Numbered from the stretch's first letter, positions 1-8,352 are shown. The stretch: DNA of 64,000 bases from JACCTU01 sp963700495 (GCA_963700495.1 CAVOXT010000003.1:496001-560000); one strand, 5' to 3'. Notes: generated by a model not told the origin, from the sequence alone. Program-made: numbers and translations.

Positions 1-281
1 CGCGCGGGAAGCGCGTGGTCGCCGCCGGTCTCGACCGTGACTTCCGAGGCGAGCCGTTCGGCCCGATGCCACTTCTGCTCTGCCTCGCCGAGTTCGTCGA
101 CAAGCTCCAGGCGGTCTGCCACAAGTGCGGCGGACCGGCGACGCGGACGCAGCGCCTCGTCGACGGTCAACCGGCGCCGTTCGACGGCGCGACGATCCAG
201 ATCGGCGCACTCGACTCGTACGAGGCGCGCTGCAGCGCGTGCTACCAGCCGGGCGTCTTCGCTCTCGACGCCGTCGGCTGA
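1..281 (+). CDS. tdk: Thymidine kinase, C-terminal part (cut by window start)
   Basis: This is the 3' end of a type II thymidine kinase, the cytosolic salvage enzyme that phosphorylates thymidine to dTMP. The reading frame is open from the first bases (frame starting at base 3) and ends with TGA at 279-281. The visible part carries the lid and substrate region GLDRDFRGEPFGPMPLLL and two Cys pairs, CHKC and CSAC, that form the structural zinc site of this family. The P-loop domain lies outside the window. The spacing of 17 bp to the next gene on the same strand allows cotranscription. Identity is confident from the conserved motifs; only the truncation limits the call. Confidence 0.9.
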   Translation, partial: RGKRVVAAGLDRDFRGEPFGPMPLLLCLAEFVDKLQAVCHKCGGPATRTQRLVDGQPAPFDGATIQIGALDSYEARCSACYQPGVFALDAVG

Positions 282-298
282 TCGCCTAGAGTCGCGTC

Positions 299-1141
299 GT
301 GTCGACGTTTCGGTACGTCGTGGCCGACGTGTTCACGGACACACCCCTTGCGGGAAACCAGCTCGCCGTCTTCACCGACGCACGTGACATCCCGGAGGAG
401 CGGCTGCAACTGCTCGCGCGGGAAATGGCGTTCAGCGAGACAGTCTTCGCCTATCCGCCGACTGCCGGGGGTCACGTGCGGATCCGCATCTTCACTCCGT
501 CCTCGGAGATCCCGTTCGCGGGGCATCCGACGCTCGGGACCGCGTTCGTGCTCGCCCAGCCGATGCAGCTCGACCTGATCGGGATCGAGACCGGGTCGGG
601 GCTCGTGCCCGTCCGGCTCGAACGCGAGGGGCCGAAGATCGTCTTCGGACGGATGGAGCAGCCGATTCCGACGATCGAGCCGTTCGACGACGACGGGCTG
701 CTCTCGGCGCTCGGCGTCGAGTCTTCCGAGCTTCCCGTCGAGCTGTACGACAACGGCATGCGCCACGTCTACGTCGCACTCGCGAGCGAGGACTCCGTCG
801 CCGGGCTCGAGCCCGACGTCAAGGCGCTCGGGCGATTCGGAGCGACGCTCGGCTTCAACTGCTTCGCCGGCGAGGATGCACGCTGGAAGACGCGCATGTT
901 CGCTCCCGGCGAGGGAGTGTCGGAAGATCCGGCCACGGGCTCGGCCGCCGGGCCGCTTGCAGTCCACCTCGCCCGCCACGGCCGCATCGCCTGGGGCGAC
1001 GAGATCGAGATCTCGCAGGGCGTGGAGATCGGCAGGCCGTCGACGCTCTACGCCCGGGCCGACGGCTCGGCGGACGGGATCGAGCGCGTCGAGGTCGGCG
1101 GCTCGGCCGTCGTCGTCGCGCGCGGCGAGTTTCGCTTCTAG
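299..1141 (+). CDS. PhzF-family phenazine biosynthesis-like isomerase
   Basis: A 280-residue protein of the PhzF/DapF-fold family, cytosolic enzymes that catalyse cofactor-free proton shifts. The N-terminal half has the family signature TDTPLAGNQLAVF (residues about 14-26) followed by the conserved MAFSETVF segment containing the catalytic Glu. A GHPTLGTA segment (about residue 75) and a DPATGSAAGPLA segment near residue 215 are the two binding loops. It starts with GTG at 299, 17 bp after the thymidine kinase gene. Its stop overlaps the stop of the convergent PfkB gene by 4 bp. The family is broad and most members outside phenazine clusters have unknown substrates; no other phenazine genes are present, so no pathway is assigned. 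Confidence 0.88.
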   Translation: MSTFRYVVADVFTDTPLAGNQLAVFTDARDIPEERLQLLAREMAFSETVFAYPPTAGGHVRIRIFTPSSEIPFAGHPTLGTAFVLAQPMQLDLIGIETGSGLVPVRLEREGPKIVFGRMEQPIPTIEPFDDDGLLSALGVESSELPVELYDNGMRHVYVALASEDSVAGLEPDVKALGRFGATLGFNCFAGEDARWKTRMFAPGEGVSEDPATGSAAGPLAVHLARHGRIAWGDEIEISQGVEIGRPSTLYARADGSADGIERVEVGGSAVVVARGEFRF

Positions 1142-1941
1142 CTCTCGCGCTGTCGGTTCGTGAGCAGGAGCGCGACGAGCGCCGTCGCGCGCCGTGCAGC
1201 GGCGGTCGGCCCGAGCCCGTCGCTGCGTGCGGCGAGGTAGCCGACCGCGAACACGTCGCCGCAGCCCGTCAGGTCGACGCCGTGGATCGGGTCGCATGGG
1301 ACGGGCGTCGACCCGCCCCCGGCGTACACGACGGATCCGCGCGAGCCGAGCGTGACGACGACCTCGGGCACGCCGAGGCCGAGGATCGTCTCGTCGCTCA
1401 GGTCCGGCAGGAACGCTGCCGCCTCCTCCTCGGCGAGCTTGAGGAACGAGATGTGCCGCAGCACCTCGCGATCGAAGTGTTCGTCGAGGCGGACGGGGCC
1501 GAGCTCGGCCGCCCGGACGAGGCCCTGCCCGTCGTAGGAGACGCTGCGACCCTGGGCGAGCGCTGCGAGCGTCGCGGCGGGGAAGTCGGTCTGCACGAGC
1601 GGGGCGACGTGAACCCACTGAACGTCGTCGACGTGCGTGACGTCTGCGGGCGACCACGGGTCGCCGACCGCCTGCACCTCCGTCGTGCGCACTTCGCCTT
1701 CGTAGTGGAGCGCGAAGCCTGCGGTGCGTTCGGCGTCGACCATCGTCACCGGAACGCCGAGCGCGGTGAGAGGGGGCACGACGAGCGGGCGATCGTCCGG
1801 CGCGCACTTCGCGACGATGCGGGACCGACGGTGGAGCAGCCGGAGCCCCTGGCCGCAGTGGTACGGCCCGCCGCCGACCTGCGGAGGGCCGCCGTCGATC
1901 ACGTCGATCGCAACGTTGCCGAGGACGGCGAGTGTGCTCAC
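1138..1941 (-). CDS. PfkB-family carbohydrate/nucleoside kinase
   Basis: A 267-residue ribokinase-fold sugar kinase. It begins with the GNVAIDVI segment typical of PfkB N-termini and a GGGPYHCGQGL segment that replaces the usual GGxxxN substrate loop. The C-terminal PfkB signature reads DLTGCGDVFAVGYLA, with the catalytic Asp in the TGCGD (canonical TGAGD) anion-hole motif. Upstream of it the VVVTLGSRGSVVY strand matches the ATP-binding half. The protein is shorter than the usual 300-330 residues and lacks a clear lid insertion, so the substrate cannot be read. The gene runs convergently into the PhzF gene and lies 17 bp from the mntH stop, on the same strand as mntH. Confidence 0.82.
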   Translation of the reverse strand: MSTLAVLGNVAIDVIDGGPPQVGGGPYHCGQGLRLLHRRSRIVAKCAPDDRPLVVPPLTALGVPVTMVDAERTAGFALHYEGEVRTTEVQAVGDPWSPADVTHVDDVQWVHVAPLVQTDFPAATLAALAQGRSVSYDGQGLVRAAELGPVRLDEHFDREVLRHISFLKLAEEEAAAFLPDLSDETILGLGVPEVVVTLGSRGSVVYAGGGSTPVPCDPIHGVDLTGCGDVFAVGYLAARSDGLGPTAAARRATALVALLLTNRQRES

Positions 1942-1958
1942 GGGGGAATCCTCGCGGT

Positions 1959-3266
1959 TCAGCCGAGGAACGTCAGGTAGAGGAGCACAGCGTTCAGCGA
2001 GATGATCAGCGCGGCGAAGACCGATGCCGCAATCGTCGTGCTCCGGCGATTGACGAGCCCGCCCATCAAGGCTCGGTCGCGCGAGAAGAGCACGAGCGGT
2101 ACGAGCGCGAAGGGGATGCCGAACGAGAGGACGACCTGGCTGAGGACGAGGGCGGACGTCGGGTTGACGCCGACCGCGATCACCACGAGCGCCGGCAGCA
2201 TCGTCACAGCGCGGCGAACGAAGAGCGGAATCTGCCGCCGGATGAATCCCTGCATCACGACCTGCCCGGCCAGCGTGCCGACGGACGACGACGAGAGTCC
2301 GGATGCCAGCAACGCGATCCCGAACGCGATGTCCGCGTGCTCGCTGAACGCAGCGCCGAGCCCGTCGAACACCTGGTCGAGGTCGGTGATCTCGGTCAAG
2401 CCGCGAGTGTGGAAGACCGCGGCGGCGGTGATCAGCATGCTCATGTTGATCAGCCCGGCGATCGTCATCGCGATCACGACGTCGGTTCGCTCGAACCTGT
2501 AGATGCGGCGCTTCGCCTCCTCGTCCACGCCGACGATCCGCCGCTGGGTGAGCGCGGAGTGGAGCCAGATCACGTGCGGCATGACCGTCGCTCCGAGGAT
2601 CCCGACCGCCAGCAGCACGCTCTCGGAGTCGGCGAACTGCGGAGTCACCAGCCCCTTCGCGATCCCTGACGGCGAGGGCTCGGCGAGGACCATCTGGAAC
2701 GCGAAGCCGGCGAGGATCATCCCGACCATCCCGGCGATCGCGGCCTCGAGCGGGCGGAACCCGCGCGACTGGAGGTAGAGGATCCCGAAGGCGAAGACCC
2801 CGGTGATCAACCCGGCGGGAAAGAGCGGGATGTCGAAGAGCAGATGCAGGCCGAGCGCGGCGCCGATGAACTCCGCCAGGTCGGTTGCCATCGCGATCAC
2901 CTCGGCCTGGATCCAGAGCCCGACCGAGACCCGCCGCGAGAAGCGTTCGCGGCAGACCTCTGCGAGGTTCAACCCGGTCGCAACGCCCAGCTTCGCCGAC
3001 AGCGTCTGGATCAGCATCGCCATCAGGTTCGAGCAGAGGATGACCCAGAGCAGCAGGTAGCCGTACTTCGCGCCCGCCGCGAAGTTCGTCGCGAAGTTGC
3101 CGGGGTCGACGTACGCGACCGAGGCGATGAAGGCAGGCCCGAGGAACGGCCAGAGCGCACGAAGCCCGTGCCGCTCGCCGGCCAGCGAGCGCTCTGCCGC
3201 TTCGAGTACGCGCGCCTCTCCGGGGAGGACGTCGCCCGGCGTTGCGGTACGAGCTGCCTTGCTAAT
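1959..3266 (-). CDS. mntH: Nramp-family divalent metal (Mn2+/Fe2+) transporter, noncanonical start
   Basis: An integral membrane proton-coupled divalent metal importer with the usual series of hydrophobic segments. The metal-binding TM1 motif DPGN (in VAYVDPGNFATNFAAG) is encoded at about 3090-3115, and the TM6 motif MPHVIWLHS at about 2560-2590. The first in-frame ATG (3023) lies downstream of DPGN, so translation must begin further upstream. The frame stays open into the mntR stop and contains no ATG, GTG or TTG there. The best candidates are an ATT at 3264-3266 overlapping the mntR TAG, or a CTG at 3183-3185. The gene is therefore very likely translationally coupled to mntR. The start shown is the ATT and is the uncertain part; the family call is firm. 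Confidence 0.88.
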   Translation of the reverse strand: MSKAARTATPGDVLPGEARVLEAAERSLAGERHGLRALWPFLGPAFIASVAYVDPGNFATNFAAGAKYGYLLLWVILCSNLMAMLIQTLSAKLGVATGLNLAEVCRERFSRRVSVGLWIQAEVIAMATDLAEFIGAALGLHLLFDIPLFPAGLITGVFAFGILYLQSRGFRPLEAAIAGMVGMILAGFAFQMVLAEPSPSGIAKGLVTPQFADSESVLLAVGILGATVMPHVIWLHSALTQRRIVGVDEEAKRRIYRFERTDVVIAMTIAGLINMSMLITAAAVFHTRGLTEITDLDQVFDGLGAAFSEHADIAFGIALLASGLSSSSVGTLAGQVVMQGFIRRQIPLFVRRAVTMLPALVVIAVGVNPTSALVLSQVVLSFGIPFALVPLVLFSRDRALMGGLVNRRSTTIAASVFAALIISLNAVLLYLTFLG

Positions 3267-3921
3267 CGACGCCGATGCTGGCAGCCAGCTCGCGGGAGAT
3301 GGCGTGGTCGGCTCCTCGCGCGCGCAGGACGATCGGCCCGTCGAACGGCTCGCGGGTGATCACCTCGACGCTCGCCCCCGGCACGAGCCCGAGCTCGTCG
3401 AGGTAGCGGAGGAGGTCGCGATTCGAATCGGGGACGCGGCGAACCGTGGCGGCGCCGCCGGCGTCGACGTCGGCGAGCGTGCGGTGCGCCACAGGGTCGA
3501 ACTCGAGCGTCGCGCTCGGGATCGGGTCGCCGTGCGGATCGTGCGTCGGGAACCCGAGCGAGGCGTCGATCAGCGCCTCGAGCTCCTCGGAGATTGCATG
3601 CTCGAGACGGTCGGCCTCGGCGTGGACGGCGTCGATCGACAGGCCGAGCGTCGTCGAGAGGTACTGCTCGATCAGGCGATGGTGCCGGATCATCTCGATC
3701 GCGACGCGCTCGCCCGATTCCGTCAGCCGGGCGCCTCGATAGGGCTCGTGCTCGGCGAGACCGAGCACCGCCAGCTTCTTCAGCATCGCCGTGGCGGAGG
3801 CCGGGGCGACGCCCATGCGCTCTGCCAGTCCCGACGTCGAGGCGCGGCCGCCGGCCTGGAGCTTGTAGAGCTCCTTCACGTAGTCCTGCACGGACTGGGA
3901 CAGACTTGCGGTCTTGTTCAA
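3262..3921 (-). CDS. mntR: DtxR/MntR-family metal-dependent transcriptional repressor
   Basis: A 219-residue metalloregulator. The N-terminal winged helix (about residues 8-70) contains YVKELYKLQAGGRASTSGLAERMGVAPASATAMLKKL in overlapping pieces. The middle domain has the dimerisation and metal-ligand segment RHHRLIEQYL followed by HAEADRLEHAISEE, with His and Glu ligands in the order known for DtxR/IdeR. A C-terminal SH3-like/FeoA domain (about 145-219) follows, so the architecture is IdeR-like rather than short MntR-like. The start is TTG at 3921. It precedes and overlaps mntH, which it presumably controls, and faces the multicopper oxidase gene across a 25-bp gap that holds an inverted repeat resembling a DtxR-type box. 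Whether Mn or Fe is the effector cannot be told. Confidence 0.88.
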   Translation of the reverse strand: MNKTASLSQSVQDYVKELYKLQAGGRASTSGLAERMGVAPASATAMLKKLAVLGLAEHEPYRGARLTESGERVAIEMIRHHRLIEQYLSTTLGLSIDAVHAEADRLEHAISEELEALIDASLGFPTHDPHGDPIPSATLEFDPVAHRTLADVDAGGAATVRRVPDSNRDLLRYLDELGLVPGASVEVITREPFDGPIVLRARGADHAISRELAASIGVD

Positions 3922-3927
3922 GGCTTA

Positions 3928-3945
3928 CCTAATATACATTTTAGG
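3928..3945. promoter_or_regulatory. Probable MntR/IdeR-type operator between divergent genes
   Basis: An AT-rich inverted repeat, CCTAATATACATTTTAGG, lies in the 25 bp between the mntR start (3921) and the oxidase ATG (3947). The outer arms CCTAA and TTAGG are perfect complements, as in known DtxR/IdeR boxes. TATA-like hexamers overlap it on both strands (TATACA on plus, TATATT on minus). A repressor bound here could silence both genes, including its own. The functional role is inferred from position and resemblance. Confidence 0.6.
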
Positions 3946-3946
3946 C

Positions 3947-4933
3947 ATGACGAAATTCAGTCGGACGAAGCTCCTCGTGGGGGCGGCGCCGCTCGTCGCG
4001 GCCGGGCCCCTCGCGCGAGTTGCCTTTGCCGACGGAGAGCACAGCGCGACGCACGAGGGACACGCGCATGTCGCCATGGGGCACGCAGCGATGCTCGGCG
4101 ACGAGGTTCCCTCGATCGAGCGCAGCGCGGCAGTCGACGCGCTTCTCACACCGCCGCCGGCGCTTCCGCACAGCCCGGGACGGCTCCGCGAGTACGAGCT
4201 CGTCGCGCGCGACGTCGACATCGAGGTCGCACAGGGCGTCACGTATGCAGCCTGGACGTACAACGGCACGTCGCCCGGGCCTGTGATCCGCGCGACCGAG
4301 GACGACCTGCTCCGAGTCCACTTTCGCAACGACGGCGCGCACCCTCACACGATCCACTTTCACGGCATCCACCCCGCGAACATGGACGGGGTGTTCGAGA
4401 TCGTTCCGCCCGGCGGTGAGCTCACCTATGAGTTCCCGGCTCGACCGTGGGGAATGCACCTCTATCACTGCCACTCGACGCCCCTGAAGAAGCACATCCA
4501 CAAGGGTCTCTACGGCGCGTTCATCATCGACCCGCCGAAGCCGCGCAAGCCTGCGCAGGAGCTGGTGATGGTGATGAGCGGGTTCGACACCGACGGAGAC
4601 GGCGAGAACAACTTCTACGCGGTCAACGGGCCGGCGTTCTACTACGCGCGCTACCCGATCCGCGTCTCGCGCTCGAAGACGGTTCGCATCTACCTCGCGA
4701 ACCTGACCGAGTTCGACCTGATCAACTCGTTCCACCTCCACGGCGACTTCTTCCGCTACTACCGCACCGGCCGCGACGAGGTGGTCGAGTACACGGACAC
4801 GGTGATGCTCGCCCAGGGGGAGCGCGGCATCCTCGAGATCGACTTCCACAACACCGGCCACTTCATGTTCCACGCACACCAGTCGGAGTTCGCCGAGCTC
4901 GGCTGGATGGGCTTCTTCGACGTGGTCGAGTGA
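3947..4933 (+). CDS. Secreted two-domain multicopper oxidase (nitrite-reductase/laccase fold)
   Basis: About 328 residues. The N-terminus MTKFSRTKLLVGAAPLVAAG has basic residues then a hydrophobic stretch, consistent with export. Copper ligands are visible as HTIHFHGIH (about residue 135), HLYHCHSTP (about 170), NSFHLHGDF (about 262) and HFMFHAHQSEF (about 305). This gives the type 1 and trinuclear-type His-Cys-His pattern of two-domain cupredoxin oxidases. I chose ATG 3947 because the in-frame TTG at 3914 would place the operator inside the gene. The transcript may be leaderless. The stop overlaps the start of the ZIP gene (GTGA), so the two are probably cotranscribed. A role in oxidising Mn, Fe or Cu is plausible from the MntR/ZIP context but not shown. 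Confidence 0.85.
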   Translation: MTKFSRTKLLVGAAPLVAAGPLARVAFADGEHSATHEGHAHVAMGHAAMLGDEVPSIERSAAVDALLTPPPALPHSPGRLREYELVARDVDIEVAQGVTYAAWTYNGTSPGPVIRATEDDLLRVHFRNDGAHPHTIHFHGIHPANMDGVFEIVPPGGELTYEFPARPWGMHLYHCHSTPLKKHIHKGLYGAFIIDPPKPRKPAQELVMVMSGFDTDGDGENNFYAVNGPAFYYARYPIRVSRSKTVRIYLANLTEFDLINSFHLHGDFFRYYRTGRDEVVEYTDTVMLAQGERGILEIDFHNTGHFMFHAHQSEFAELGWMGFFDVVE

Positions 4934-6087
4934 CGACGGTCGCAGCGGCATCGGGCGGGAGATGGCGCCTGTGGGCGTTCGTCCCGCTCGTCGCGCTTGT
5001 CGGCATCGTCGCGGTGTTCACCACGACGGGCGACTCGCTGACCGACCTGCTCGGCCGGACGCCACCCCAGGCCGACGAGTTCGACATTCGTCGCGTCGAG
5101 TTCAAGCCCGGCGAGATCCGTGTGCGCGTCACGAACCCGCAGCAGGAGGACATCACGATCGCCCTGGCCACGGTCGACGACGCGATCGTGCCGTTCGCCC
5201 TCGAGGGCGACCAAACGCTCAAGCGGCTGCGGTCGGCGACGATCGTGATCCCCTTCGACTGGGTGCCGGACGACCCGATCTCGGTCGGTGTCACGAGCTC
5301 GACGGGAATCCAGACGACACAGGTGATCCCCGCGGCGGTAGAGACGCCAGATGCGTCGGCCAAGGGGTTCCTGGGCTTCGGTCTCGTCGGGCTGCTCGTC
5401 GGCGTCGTTCCGGTTGCGCTGGGCATGCTCTGGCTGCCGTCGCTCCGGCGCGCACGGCCCCAGTGGCTTGCCGCGTTCATGGCGATGACGGCGGGCCTGC
5501 TCTCGTTTCTCGCGTTCGAGGCGCTCTCCGAGGCGTTTGCGCTGCAGGCGGCCTTGCCCTCGGCCCTCGGCGGAGCCGGCGTCGTGCTGCTCGGCTTCGC
5601 GCTGTCGTACCTCACGCTCACCTTCCTCTCACACCGACTTGCCGCGCTCGCGACGCTCGTCGCGATCGGCATCGGCATGCACAACTTCGGCGAGGGTCTC
5701 GCGATCGGCACGTCGTTCGCGTTCGGCGAGCTGGCGCTCGGCACGTTTCTGATCGTCGGCTTCATGATCCACAACGTCACCGAGGGGCTCGGGATCGCGA
5801 CAGCCGCGTCGGACGAGCGTCGCGTGAAGTTCACGCGGCTCGCGCTGCTCGTCCTGATCGCGGGCGCGCCGGCGATCTTCGGCGCCTGGCTCGGCGGCTT
5901 CGTGCGGAGCGACGTGATGGGCGTGCTCTTCTTCGCGGCCGCGGCCGGCGCCGCCTTCGAGGTCGTCGTGGAGGTTGGGCGCTGGCTGCGCGTGCGTGCA
6001 CCCGGAGGCTTGACGAGCGGCTGGGTGCTGGGCGGCTTTCTCGCAGGGATCGCGGTGATGTACGCGACCGGCCTGCTCGCCGCCTGA
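4930..6087 (+). CDS. ZIP-family metal transporter with N-terminal extracytoplasmic domain
   Basis: About 385 residues. A single N-terminal membrane anchor (WAFVPLVALVGIVAVF) is followed by a roughly 100-residue cupredoxin-like or beta-rich domain (DEFDIRRVEFKPGEIRVRVT...), then a ZIP core with several membrane segments. The metal-binding ZIP helices read HNFGEGLAIG (about residue 253) and HNVTEGLGIA (about 280). It starts with GTG at 4930, overlapping the oxidase stop by 4 bp, the classic sign of translational coupling. The fusion of an external domain to ZIP is unusual. Together with the oxidase it could form an oxidise-and-import or export unit for Mn or Fe. Transport direction and metal are inference. 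Confidence 0.85.
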   Translation: MTTVAAASGGRWRLWAFVPLVALVGIVAVFTTTGDSLTDLLGRTPPQADEFDIRRVEFKPGEIRVRVTNPQQEDITIALATVDDAIVPFALEGDQTLKRLRSATIVIPFDWVPDDPISVGVTSSTGIQTTQVIPAAVETPDASAKGFLGFGLVGLLVGVVPVALGMLWLPSLRRARPQWLAAFMAMTAGLLSFLAFEALSEAFALQAALPSALGGAGVVLLGFALSYLTLTFLSHRLAALATLVAIGIGMHNFGEGLAIGTSFAFGELALGTFLIVGFMIHNVTEGLGIATAASDERRVKFTRLALLVLIAGAPAIFGAWLGGFVRSDVMGVLFFAAAAGAAFEVVVEVGRWLRVRAPGGLTSGWVLGGFLAGIAVMYATGLLAA

Positions 6088-6090
6088 CCC

Positions 6091-7449
6091 TCAGCTCGGT
6101 GCCTTCGCGCTGCGCGGTGCACCCAACGCGAACCGGCGAACGGCGTCGGCCAACGCTGCGAGCGCGAACGCGACGAGGAAGCTCGGGATCGACACGCCGA
6201 TCGCGTCGAGGCCGCCGGTCGGGGGGCGGACCGCCTCGACAGCGTCGACCCACCAGCTCGGCCCGGTCGGGTGCAGCCACTGATAGACGGCGAAGCCGGC
6301 CAGCCACGCGACGAGGAATGCCGGGCGCACCGTCGGTGCGTCGAAGACGTCCTCTCGTGTGTAGTGCATGCCGTTCAGCAGCCAGTGCGCGAGCAGGACC
6401 CCGAGCAGCGGGACGAAGAACGCGCCGAGCAGCAAGAGGAAGCTCTGGTAGTCGCGGAGGTCGAACGCGAGCGCGGAGACCGTCGCAGCGGCAGACACCA
6501 GGACGACGAGCAGTCGCTGCGGAACATGCGGAAGCAGGTTCTGGAGCGAGATCGCGCTCGAGTAGATGTTCGCGAACGCCTCGTCGGTCTCGTCGACGGT
6601 GACCGCGAGCACCGCGAGCGCTGCGGCGAAGCCCGCGGCGACGACCGCCGCGGGCAGCTCCGCCGGATCGGAGATTCCACGCGTCAGGACGAGGAAGACG
6701 CCGAGCACGAGCATCCACGAGCCGGCGACGAAGTAGCCGAGACCGGGTCCCCAGAACGCCCCTCTCCGATCGCGCGAAAACCGTGTGTAGTCCGGGATCA
6801 GCGGCACCCACGAGACGGTGATCGCGATCACGAGGTCCATCCCCAGCCAGACCGTCATCCCACCGTCCGGCTTCGCCTCCCACAGCCCCGAGAGGTCGGC
6901 CTGCGCGACCGACCACCAGGTCAGATACGCGAGCGACGCCAGCACCGCGTACACGGCGTAGCGCCGGATGAAGCGACGGACGACGCTGATCGGTCCCAAC
7001 AGCGCGAGCGCGGCGGCGATCGCTCCGAAGACGAGCGTCCAGAGCCACCTCGCGCCGAAGCCGAAGAGCTCGTCGGAGAGCGCTGCGGCCGCGGAGGCGA
7101 TGATGATCAGCTCGAACGTCGCCCAACCCCAGCACTGCAGCGCGTTCAACACCGTGGGCGCGTACGAGCCGGCGCGCCCGAGCGGCGCGCGCATGAGCAC
7201 CATCCCGGGCACGCGTGCGTCGGCGCCGATCAGTCCGGCCGAGGCGAGCATCAGGTTCCCGACGAGCCCGCCGAGCAGAATCGCGAGCAGTGCGTCGCGC
7301 AGCGAGAGCGCAGGTACGAGGAGGGCGCCGATGACGATCACGAGCAGCGAGACTCCGAGCGAACCCCAGAGCAGCCCGTGGTCGAGCAGGCCGAACACCC
7401 GCAACCGCTCGGGAACCGGCTCGATGCCCCACGACGACTGTTGACGCAC
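6091..7449 (-). CDS. cytX: NCS1-family transporter, CytX-type thiamin precursor (HMP) permease
   Basis: A 452-residue polytopic membrane protein of the nucleobase:cation symporter 1 family. The N-terminal part WGIEPVPERLRVFGLLDHG leads into the first membrane helices and matches the CytX branch. It starts with GTG at 7449, immediately downstream of a canonical TPP riboswitch. That leader is strong evidence that the substrate belongs to thiamin metabolism, probably the pyrimidine moiety hydroxymethylpyrimidine. No thiamin biosynthesis gene is adjacent, so it appears to be a single-gene TPP-controlled unit. The C-terminus is positively charged (ALGAPRSAKAPS). The gene converges on the ZIP gene with a 3-bp gap. 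Substrate is inferred from family and riboswitch. Confidence 0.88.
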   Translation of the reverse strand: MRQQSSWGIEPVPERLRVFGLLDHGLLWGSLGVSLLVIVIGALLVPALSLRDALLAILLGGLVGNLMLASAGLIGADARVPGMVLMRAPLGRAGSYAPTVLNALQCWGWATFELIIIASAAAALSDELFGFGARWLWTLVFGAIAAALALLGPISVVRRFIRRYAVYAVLASLAYLTWWSVAQADLSGLWEAKPDGGMTVWLGMDLVIAITVSWVPLIPDYTRFSRDRRGAFWGPGLGYFVAGSWMLVLGVFLVLTRGISDPAELPAAVVAAGFAAALAVLAVTVDETDEAFANIYSSAISLQNLLPHVPQRLLVVLVSAAATVSALAFDLRDYQSFLLLLGAFFVPLLGVLLAHWLLNGMHYTREDVFDAPTVRPAFLVAWLAGFAVYQWLHPTGPSWWVDAVEAVRPPTGGLDAIGVSIPSFLVAFALAALADAVRRFALGAPRSAKAPS

Positions 7450-7453
7450 TTCG

Positions 7454-7535
7454 GCCCTCCCTTCGCCGGCATTACCCGGATCAGGTTCTGCGGGTGTGAT
7501 CTCAGCCTCTCGCGAGGCACCCCGGAGCGATCACT
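7454..7535 (-). promoter_or_regulatory. TPP (thiamin pyrophosphate) riboswitch
   Basis: Read on the minus strand, the leader shows the hallmark THI-box elements in order. GGGGTGCC is followed by GCTGAGATCACACCC (about 7505-7491), then GAACCTGATCCGGGTAAT and GCCGGCGAAGGGA (about 7488-7457). These are the pyrimidine-binding and pyrophosphate-binding helices of the class. The aptamer ends a few bases before the GTG start of the CytX gene. No separate terminator hairpin is visible, so control is probably translational. Confidence 0.95.
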
Positions 7536-7607
7536 CTAACCAAGCCCTCTTCGTGTCAGGTGTGCCTGTCGTTCTCTTCGCCGGCCGCCTGAACTGATAC
7601 TGGAGGC

Positions 7608-8345
7608 GTGGACGTCTGGACCGTCTTCGCCGCTGCGACAATCACCGCGCTCGCGACCGGGCTCGGCGCGCTCCCGTTCTTCTTCTTCCAAGACATGAGC
7701 CGTTCCTGGCTCGGGCTGTCGAACTCGATCGCCGCGGGCTGCATGCTCGGAGCGAGCTCGGCGCTCTTCTGGGAAGCCGGACGAATCGGCGTCGGACGGA
7801 CGTTCGCGGGCGCGCTCGTCGGGGTCGGGTTCATCGAGGTGACGAGGCGGCGGCTCGGGCACCAGAACGACCACCTCCACATGGGCGTGCTGCGCGGCGC
7901 CGATGCGATCAAGGGGATCCTGATCGTGGGCGTGATGACGGTCCACTCGTTCACGGAAGGCGTCGGGATCGGCGTCTCGTTCGGCGGCGGCGAGGCGCTC
8001 GGCGTGTTCATCACTGCGGCGATCGCCGTGCACAACATCCCTGAGGGCCTTGCGATCAGTCTCGTGCTCGTCCCTCGCGGAGTGACCGCGTGGCGTGCTG
8101 CGGGTTGGAGCGTCTTCTCGAGCCTCCCGCAGCCGCTGATGGCCGTCCCGGCGTTCCTACTCGTCGAGTGGTCCGAGCCTGTGCTGCCGATCGGGCTCGG
8201 GTTCGCGGGCGGCGCGATGGTCTGGATGGTCGCGGTCGAGCTCGTGCCCGAGGCGCGCCAGGACCTGTCGCGGCGCGTCGTGGCCGCCGCGATCGCGGCT
8301 TCCGCCGGCGCGATGGTTCTGCTCCAGCTGCTCGTCCTCGCCTAA
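7608..8345 (+). CDS. ZIP-family metal transporter (ZupT-like)
   Basis: A 245-residue membrane protein with about eight hydrophobic segments and no extra domain. The metal-binding ZIP motifs are HSFTEGVGIG (about residue 110) and HNIPEGLAI (about 142), each with His and Glu ligands, and there is a short His-containing loop (GHQNDHLHMG) between helices 3 and 4. It starts with GTG at 7608. It lies divergently from the TPP riboswitch and converges on the aconitase gene, so it is probably a single-gene unit. It is only distantly similar to the other ZIP protein at 4.9-6.1 kb, lacking that protein's external domain. Metal and direction cannot be read from the sequence. Confidence 0.87.
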   Translation: MDVWTVFAAATITALATGLGALPFFFFQDMSRSWLGLSNSIAAGCMLGASSALFWEAGRIGVGRTFAGALVGVGFIEVTRRRLGHQNDHLHMGVLRGADAIKGILIVGVMTVHSFTEGVGIGVSFGGGEALGVFITAAIAVHNIPEGLAISLVLVPRGVTAWRAAGWSVFSSLPQPLMAVPAFLLVEWSEPVLPIGLGFAGGAMVWMVAVELVPEARQDLSRRVVAAAIAASAGAMVLLQLLVLA

Positions 8346-8352
8346 GTGACCG

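Noticed and set aside
242..1807. Long Arg-rich reading frame opposite PhzF and PfkB genes
   Set aside because: It is antisense to two recognisable genes and has the Arg/Ala-rich composition of GC-rich shadow frames; the same applies to many other long frames in the window.
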